Assembly: GCA_037176885.1 (NCBI GenBank)
Contig: JAWWNJ010000100.1
Location: 434,001-498,000, forward strand
DNA length: 64,000 nt
Reading direction: 5' to 3'
Source: Favolaschia claudopus
Taxonomy: Eukaryota > Basidiomycota > Agaricomycetes > Agaricales > Mycenaceae
Below are positions 57,801-64,000 of the stretch, in pieces. The notes under the pieces were generated by a model. It did no database searches. It was not told the DNA's origin and saw only the letters and a list, made by a program, of their open reading frames with translations. Numbering within the stretch: position 1 is the first letter of the stretch; each line of letters opens with the position of its first letter. The position numbers and the translations under genes are program-made.

Positions 57801-58083
57801 CAACACTCCCCAGTCGTTCCGCGAATCGCGACCGATGACCAACTACCTCGACGTTCCAATCCCGACGAGCGGCAGCCCTGACGATGCAGATCTGCCGCTC
57901 GGCGCACCTACAGAGGCAGAGCTGGAACGCGCGGTGCACGAGGTTCTGCACGACGCGGACCTCAATTCGATCACCAAGCGGGAGATTCGGCGTCGTCTTG
58001 AGGCGCGATTTGGCATGGATTTGACGTCGCGGAAGGCGACGATTAACGCGGTGATTGATAGAATACTTCTCAGCCAAGCATAA
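51829..58083 (+). CDS. Class V chitin synthase with myosin-like motor domain
   Basis: Ten exons: 51829-52160, 52211-53590, 53652-54199, 54290-55224, 55275-56306, 56353-56507, 56555-57113, 57163-57432, 57484-57537, 57589-58083; about 1,900 residues, the usual size. Order: myosin-like head with P-loop GETASGKS (about residues 112-119), membrane segments ('[17 protein letters not shown]'), cytochrome b5-like region ('[12 protein letters not shown]'), membrane segment, then the GT2 chitin synthase domain with 'DADTTVD', 'EDRYL' and the QRRRW signature, a membrane cluster, and a DEK_C domain at the end ('[18 protein letters not shown]'). It makes cell-wall chitin at hyphal tips and septa; the motor head aids delivery or tethering of vesicles. 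Exon 3 has one frame change (near 54040, G-run) and exon 4 about four (54440-54840), all GC-rich. Elsewhere the gene is clean, so assembly errors are the likeliest cause. Confidence 0.93.
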
Positions 58084-58712
58084 CGGCTTATGGACATGGA
58101 CTACTACTTCACGATCATTATACATATCTGGACTCTCCGCAAATGACTCTTCTCTAGTTACTCTCGTTGCACGCTTCAAATGTTCTAGCAATATTCTAAT
58201 TCGCACTTGTTCTCGGGTCTCATGTCGTAGGGGGAAGAGAGAATCTGGCACGAGAAGGGCAAGATTACTGAATATTCCGCCTCATGCGACACCTTGTTGC
58301 CTGACGAGCGCGTCTTCGTGCATTGCTCCTGCCAAGTCAGCGTGAAATGGTCGTTTATTACTACCAACCAATGTATACCCGAAAGTGTCATTGAGTGAGC
58401 TAATGAGTACGCTACTACTTACTTATGCATGCAATTTACCCGAAAACCTATATGTGATCAACTATCGTACAAACGATTCCGAATAAAAGGAGTGACGGGG
58501 TGAGATATAGACAAGCCTAAAATGAGTGTGTCGTGCAGTGCAATGCATAGATGTCAAATGAAAATGGACAGGAAGAAAGAAAGAAGAGGAGGAGGAGGAG
58601 GAAGATGCGACAGAGCGAAGAAGCAAGGAGTATACTGTATAGAGAAGAGAAAGAAAAAGAAAAAAGAGTCGAAAGCAGACGACGGATAGATGCATCCTTG
58701 CTATCATCACAA
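58084..58712. other. Convergent spacer, 3' UTRs
   Basis: Between the stops of two convergent genes. AATAAAAG at 58482-58489 and purine-rich tracts near 58565-58665; no gene. Confidence 0.5.
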
Positions 58713-60817
58713 TCACATCACAACGCACTTGCAGCACCCTGCCCCTCCCTCCTCGTCGTCATGCGGGGGCATCTGCTGCTGCTGCTTTTGCGCCTCCAGA
58801 TCCACCTCGGTTAGGGCATCCCTGGGCCCTACGGTGTAGTCCGAGAACGGCGGCGCGGAGCTCCTGTTGTGGTTCTGCTGCGCAGGAGCGAGCTGTCGGG
58901 GCCCGACGGGCTGCCGCTCGTGCTCGGTCGGGGGGTAGAGCGGGCGGCCGTGGCCGAAGGCTAGGCGTTCCTCCTCCTCTGGTGGTATGGTGTTATCCAC
59001 CGGGCGGCCGAATTCGTCCATCGAGATATCATTGTGGTCGCGCGGGGGGCGATACTTGGAGTGGTCCCAGCCGAATGTGCCTGCAGCCTGAAAAATGAAT
59101 GAGTGTGAGAGATGAGCGAATAGCGGAGGCGAGTAATGCTAAGGAGACAGACGTACGGGCTCGACGGGTGTATCGTCTTGCGTCTTCGGTTTAGGGCTGC
59201 CGTCCGCTTGCTCGTAGAGCCCGTCTAGCCCTTTCTTGCGTGCCACTACGGGTAATACGACCTAACCACCACCGTATGTCAGTCAGCCAACACTTACAAA
59301 AAGCACAAAGAACAAAGAACGAAAGAAAAAACAGACGCACATCATCCCACCGACCCGTCTGGGGTTTTATCGGCTGCGTCCATGTCGGGATGGCATCAGC
59401 CAGGTCCTCCTCACCGTCCTCTCCCGGGGACGGATAGTACGCAACGCTACGCCGGTTTTTGTCATCTACGGTCTGCGCGCGCTTGGTCTGGGGTTTCGGT
59501 TTGGCCTTAGGCGTTGCCGCCGCCCGAGGCTTCTTGGCGGAGGAGGAACCAGCAGGAGGTGAAGCGGTGGCCGCGCGTTTCGAGGAGGAGGTGGGGGTCT
59601 GCCGCGAGGCTGGCGAGGCAGAAGAGGAGGCTGGGAAGGAGGGGGGCTCGCTGCGGCCGCGCTGTATTGCTGGAGGGGGGGTAGGGGTGATGTTTCGAGG
59701 ACTGGGTATTCGGGTGGCCCGAGGTGTCTGGGGTGTCGGTGTGGTGCTCCCGTAGCGCTGGTGGTCGGGGAGCGGCGCGGAGGAGGTGGAGATGTCGAGG
59801 TTCTGGCTGTAGTACTCGACATCCGACATCTCGGCGTCCACGTCCGTCAAGGGGCCCTCGTCCAGCACCCGCGCGATATTGTTGGCGTGCGCGTCGTCGA
59901 GGTGGAGGCTTTCCCGCCGGGAGTCTAGGGCCGCGGTGCTCTCGGAGCGTTTCCGCCGCCGCTGAGATACAGACGTCGCCTCGGCGTCGCGCAGGGCCTG
60001 CTTCTGCTTGAGGGTGTGCCCGTAGTTGGCGATCTCCAGCATCTCGGCGCGCCGGCCGTGCTTGAGCTCGCCGACGCCGCCGTTCCGGGAGACCTCGCCG
60101 CGGTACCAGTGCTCGAAGGGGCGCTCTTCCGAGTCGTTCGACGGCCGCGGTGGGGCATGGTCGTCGTGGGAGTTTGTGGATTCGGGGCCGGGCATGAAGG
60201 GCGGGGGTTCGTTAAGCAGGCCGGAGGTCTGTCGTAGCGGGATGTGGATCGTGTCTTGGGAGGGTTGTTTTAAGAGTAGTTTTGCGGGAGCGGCGAGGAA
60301 GGTGGCACTGGCGTCGCTTGGTCGCTGCAGGTCGAGGGAGGCCGGGGGTGGTGGTGAGGTGTAGCCGTTGCTACCAGCGCCATTGAGAGTTCGCGCAGCC
60401 TTGGGAATGCGAGTCGGCTTTGAGTCCGCGTACTGAGTACGCGCAGAAGAATCGGGACTTCTTGACTTGTTGGCGGTGGCGGCGAATTCGGAGAGCTTGG
60501 GCTGGGAGTAGGTTCTGGCACGCTGCTTTGGGGACGTAGTAGCGCCATTAGACTTCGGTGTCCGGGGTGGCTTGTTCTGTGATGAGACGGAGGGCCTGGG
60601 CTGGTATGCTGGTTCTGCCTCTTCGAGAGAAGATATGGAGAGTGCAGTAGAAATGCGCTTGGATAGGATGCGGCTCTCGCCTTCTAGCCCTGCAGGACAC
60701 GTCAGAAGGTCGTAGAAGTGGCTGAAAGGGCAAGGTACTTTTGCGCAGAGCAGGGACGACCTCATCATCCCATGAAGGGCCGCTACCGGGTAGTCGGGCG
60801 GACTGAGTGAGGGCCAT
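58713..60817 (-). CDS. Conserved-looking protein with C-terminal CaaX box
   Basis: Four exons on the minus strand: 60739-60817, 59341-60689, 59157-59261, 58713-59087. All introns are GT-AG and all phases join to 635 residues. The N-terminus 'SWDDEVVPALRK' continues across intron 1 into 'RLEGESRILSKRIS'. The long middle is Ser/Pro-rich and probably disordered, with a charged helix ('LEIANYGHTLKQKQALRDAEA'). The end is 'GAGCCKCVVM': CVVM is a CaaX-type prenylation site, with two more Cys just before it that could be palmitoylated, so the product is likely tethered to a membrane. The family is not known to me; signalling or polarity roles would be guesses. It lies tail to tail with the chitin synthase gene, 629 bp apart. 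It looks intact. Confidence 0.75.
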
Positions 60818-62480
60818 ACAAGAAGAAGAATGTCAGGAAAGGGGGGGAGCAGCCTCCGGTGCTGGCGACGAAGGCCAGCCTGGCTTGATCAACGCCGGGA
60901 GCAGCGACAAACCAGTATTGGGGTGTGACAATGCGTGACCGCCTTCGCAATCCAGGCGGGCGTGACATTCTCACCGTCTTCCACGATGCTCTCCCCGAGG
61001 CCGACCTCGCAAACCACTTCTGCAGACCTCCCAGTCCCAGTCCCTGCTCCACCCGCAATGTCGATCAGAGCCCAGCGCATCGTCGATGCCCCAACTCCCT
61101 CAATCCCATCAAGGACCAAGGTCTCAACTTCACCCGCCGAAAGTAAAATCGAGGGTCGCACAATACTCGGGACAAAGTTCACACAAGTTGTGGCGTTGTG
61201 GAGACTACGTTCATCACCCTCCCCCTCGACTTCTTAGTGACACGAACAAGAACGAACAACCAGAAATGCCCCTTGAAGAATGAGGAACAACGTTGATTCG
61301 CCATTGAACTCTTTCTTGTAATCATCATCTGGCAAATCCAAACTCCTCCCTTTCCCTGCCCCGCTCGTTCAGCGAGGGCTTGATAAGCTCGCTTTATACC
61401 TTCTGTTCGACCAACCTCCGCTCCCCTATTCCACGACTTCACTCCGAGTCGCCTCTGCACCGGCGCCTGCATCCCCCGCAGCTCTCACTCCAGTGCCCAT
61501 TTGTGCTGCGTCGTAGCCCGCTCCTGTCTCTGCCCGACTCGACGGTCCCATGTACTCTGGTATCCGCGTGTTGCTGGTGACTTTGGCACACCAATTCATG
61601 CTCACGCGTGTACACAACGAGCTTTCCAAAATCTTAGGTGAATATTGAACAGTTCTGCGTCCGCGTACTGCCGGTCCATAACTGTCCGGATGGTAAAGCG
61701 TCTGAAGATGTGCGCTGAATTACTCAAGGGGGTGCGGGACCGCGAGTGTTGATTCGTTCAACTTGAAGTTTCTCAGGTTAATTTGGCTAACCCACTGAAT
61801 TCCCTCCACCTCTTGAACGAACGATTCGACTTTTATTTCCAACAATTGTCTCTCCTCTTCGTCCGAGTCCACACCGCCTCGAAGGTCAACCGTTTTCTTC
61901 TGAACTAAACCACTTCCAAGGATCTCCGTCCGACTCTTAGTCCCTCAGTCCCGTCACCAGTCCTCACAATTCCCTTTTGTACTGCGGCCACGCAATCACT
62001 TTCATGCACGGTATTCCCCATATTCAGCCGCAATCCCAGACAAAAGTCCATTCGCTCTAGTCGCAGAGCGGCCAAGTGTCCATCAAGCTCAGATCCTAGC
62101 CTCAGAACGGCAGGGTGAATCTTTTCGTTAAAATCTTTTCACAGTATTGGCACAGAATCCCGTACCCATCGCGAACCGCTCGTATATTCATCTAACTTTG
62201 GTTACTAATCGCTTTGCCGCCGGTCATGCCCTGCTCAAAACGCGACCATCGAATGATACAACCAACTGCAATGCAAACTCCGGCCCGCCCGCCCTTCATT
62301 CCTCGCATACATACATCATCCCCAACGAAGAAAGCACACTGCTGACTCGGAATCGCACGCCGCAGTGTAAAGACACAAAGTCCCGCTCACCAGAATCCCA
62401 CTCTCACTCATCTACGCAAAATCCAAAGTAAACCTCACAAACTTCGGGGGAAAAAAAGCACTACACACCAGGCTCCATAC
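60818..62480. other. Gene-poor stretch upstream of the CaaX gene
   Basis: 60889-61240 is open on both strands (plus 'MTAFAIQAGVTFSPSS..', minus 'MNFVPSIVRPSILLSAGE..'), and neither reading is recognised. It may be leader, promoter or a small gene. No other signal is supported apart from a tRNA-like fragment near 62060. Confidence 0.4.
62058..62120 (+). ncRNA. Leu/Ser-tRNA-like fragment
   Basis: GAGCGGCCAAGTG resembles the D-arm of class II (Leu/Ser) tRNAs and is followed by an anticodon-arm-like stretch. The T-arm is degenerate (GGGTGAATC). Probably a tRNA fossil. Confidence 0.25.
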
Positions 62481-62482
62481 TC

Positions 62483-62575
62483 GGGTTAGTGGGAATCGAA
62501 CCCATTTGTTTAGCCAATATTCCGGGAGCACAACACATAATTGTCTGCTGACCGTCCACCAGAACTATACCCCGT
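62483..62575 (-). ncRNA. tRNA-like Pol III unit d
   Basis: Minus strand: A-box-like GGTATAGTTCTGGTGG at the 5' end, a TCAGC/GCTAA pair enclosing a 32-nt loop, and a T-arm with a perfect B-box GGTTCGATTCC at 62491-62503. T8 follows about 30 bp downstream. The anticodon loop is not canonical. Confidence 0.5.
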
Positions 62576-62812
62576 CGAATACAATGATTCCGGTGCGTAG
62601 TTTCATCCAACTCACTTTGATTTTATATGACCGCAAAGTTCAGACCACCCTTCCTCGCATCGCAGAACCTTCACATCCACGGAGAAAAAAAATCCCAGGT
62701 GTGTAACACAAACTTCCGCTCATCCCAATCTTACCCGTTCACGCAAAAAAACGAGACAAACTCCAAGCTTTCGCAGAAGAACAAAAATTGACATGCCATC
62801 CCAGATCGATCA

Positions 62813-62895
62813 GGTGAGCAGGAATCGAACCCATTCTTCATTTAGCCAATGATGGAAGACATTTGTCTGCTAACCGTCCACCAGGACTACACCCC
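62813..62895 (-). ncRNA. tRNA-like Pol III unit e
   Basis: Close relative of unit d about 330 bp away: GGTGTAGTCCTGGTGGAC, a TTAGC/GCTAA stem with a 22-nt loop, the B-box GGTTCGATTCC at about 62821-62831, and TTTTT about 35 bp downstream. Flanks of d and e also match, so they are tandem duplicates. Confidence 0.5.
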
Positions 62896-63124
62896 ATTGA
62901 ATACAACGATTTCGGTGCATAGCGACACCCAAATTGCTCTGCGGACTCTGACTACTCGTCCAGAATCATTCACGCTTTGTAACCTGCTCCTCAGGCCCCA
63001 CCTTTCGTGACGCGCGCGAAAATTCAAGTTGGCCCAATTCGGTCGTGATGATGCGCTCGAATACAGAGGCAAAACAGCACTAGCTCAGCTTCGCAGAGCA
63101 AAATTCATATTTCTATTGCAAATT

Positions 63125-63219
63125 CGGATGAGTGGGAATCAAACCCACATTCATTTAGCTGACGAACCAACTGGGATTCATTGCGAATCGTGGCTAACGT
63201 CCACGAGGACCACACCCGA
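63125..63219 (-). ncRNA. tRNA-like Pol III unit f
   Basis: GGGTGTGGTCCTCGTGGAC start, a TTAGC/GCTAA stem with a 33-nt loop, a perfect 5-bp T-stem (GTGGG/CCCAC) around TTTGATT at 63132-63148, six of seven acceptor pairs possible, and TTTT downstream. Confidence 0.5.
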
Positions 63220-63469
63220 TTGCTTGGCTGACCGTAACAGCTTATGACCATGCAACCAACGCTGAATTATTAACACAGAATCACTCTCGAAATTCCAACC
63301 CAAAAAATTAGGTTTAACCATTTTCCCAGTACTTACTAGTTCAACATTAATCCATTTCGCACTCATCCTGATTAATAAGGCCTCAGTCCCATTGGGACAA
63401 AATCCGATTCCGAATCGGTTCAAATACAACAACTAACAGCGCAAAAAACTGTCTGCAAGACGTTGACAC

Positions 63470-63550
63470 AGGTGTGGGGAATCGAACCCCAGCTTGCAGT
63501 AACCTTCAGGGCAATATCCATAAGAGTTACCACAGTGCACCTCACACCCC
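63470..63550 (-). ncRNA. tRNA-like Pol III unit g
   Basis: Perfect T-arm TGGGG-TTCGATT-CCCCA at 63475-63491, a GTAAC/GTTAC stem with a 22-nt loop, five acceptor pairs, and T6 about 25 bp downstream on the minus strand. Confidence 0.5.
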
Positions 63551-63730
63551 ACCCGTTTTCATGTAAGTTCAGTCTCTTTGGTTGCATAGATGTACTGTAC
63601 TTGACCGAAGCAAAACCAACATCAGTTGGAAATGTTGAGCGACAATCATGCCTTGAAGTGATCAAAATTCAACCGTGAGAATGTTGGATCAACCAAAAAG
63701 TCAATTTCTTCATTTTGCCATATGCATTCG

Positions 63731-63830
63731 GGCACTGGGAATTGAACCCAACTTATTTTCGGCCTTCAGCTTCAACGGGTCTGTGCAGAGCTCCACCCTT
63801 CGCATGCTTCACAGGCTACACCCGTCGGGT
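63731..63830 (-). ncRNA. tRNA-like Pol III unit h
   Basis: GGGTGTAGCCTGTG start as in units e and f, T-arm with GGTTCAATTCC at 63735-63751, and TTTTT about 35 bp downstream. The middle is diverged. Confidence 0.4.
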
Positions 63831-64000
63831 GAAGATTTGTTCCAACTCGTCCAAAGAAACCCCAGCCTTGGGCCTTGGCTCTTCGACGTCGATTTGGATC
63901 GTGTTCATAAATGAAGGTCGTAGCTGAGGTCTTTGGCTGGATAGCTGAGTCCCAGAATGTATTATAGACCAGCGTATATGAATTCGATTGAAAGAAAGAA

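Noticed and set aside
60889..61240. Small gene on either strand
   Set aside because: Both strands are open with equally plausible composition, no splice sites or domain decide between them, and the stretch may be promoter of the CaaX gene.
62483..63830. Functional, canonical tRNA genes
   Set aside because: T-arms are good, but no unit has a normal D-loop and a 7-nt anticodon loop with U33, even allowing for an intron.
1..64000. CRISPR arrays or bacterial operons
   Set aside because: The sequence is eukaryotic with spliceosomal introns; no regularly spaced identical short repeats with unique spacers were seen.

Overview
The window looks like a piece of an Agaricomycete (mushroom-forming basidiomycete) genome. 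The signs are GT-AG introns of about 50 nt splitting genes into many exons, a DUF4470-like/MYND-finger gene, a class V chitin synthase with a myosin-like motor, F-box/LRR gene remnants, and an agaricomycete-style Gypsy LTR retrotransposon. About half of the window is repeats. Host genes sit at 11.2-15.0 kb and 51.8-60.8 kb.

Layout: 0-17.9 kb holds a foldback element, an F-box/LRR remnant, a short tRNA-like array split by an inverted repeat, a 931-bp tandem duplication, a second F-box fragment cut by a 327-bp TA-flanked MITE, the intact five-exon MYND gene, and a repeat-family gene ending at a retrotransposon border. 17,940-38,017 is one 20,078-bp LTR retrotransposon with two 1,833-bp LTRs that differ at two positions. 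Its gag-protease-RT-RNase H-integrase lie on the minus strand (36.0 to 28.8 kb). Between integrase and the 3' LTR it carries about 8 kb with five multi-exon genes on the opposite strand. 38-51.8 kb is repeat-rich and gene-poor, with an unrecognised ORF, a decayed helper-type gene and a nested PIF/Harbinger-like MITE. 51.8-58.1 kb is a ten-exon chitin synthase gene. Tail to tail with it is a four-exon gene (58.7-60.8 kb) whose product ends in a CaaX-like box. The last 1.5 kb is an array of five tRNA-like units.

The most interesting system is the giant retrotransposon. Four of its five antisense genes contain a Cys6 cluster with the spacing of fungal Zn(II)2Cys6 domains. In all four the cluster lies on one exon of 175-184 nt bounded by a phase-0 and a phase-1 intron, with the first Cys at the fifth residue. 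The introns can survive retrotransposition because they are antisense to the genomic RNA. The element is also saturated, LTRs included, with the motif CCCGC(C/T) or its complement, which contains the CGG triplet typical of Zn2Cys6 targets. The antisense genes read as intact, while gag-pol in this copy has about seven reading-frame breaks. My hypothesis is that the antisense proteins recognise the element's own motif, for instance as anti-silencing or transcription factors, in the manner of VANC proteins of plant VANDAL elements.

Caveat: several unrelated genes carry indels at homopolymers (chitin synthase exons 3-4, gag-pol, the 16.4-kb gene), so some frameshifts may be assembly errors. All coordinates and splice sites were read by eye; no searches were run.
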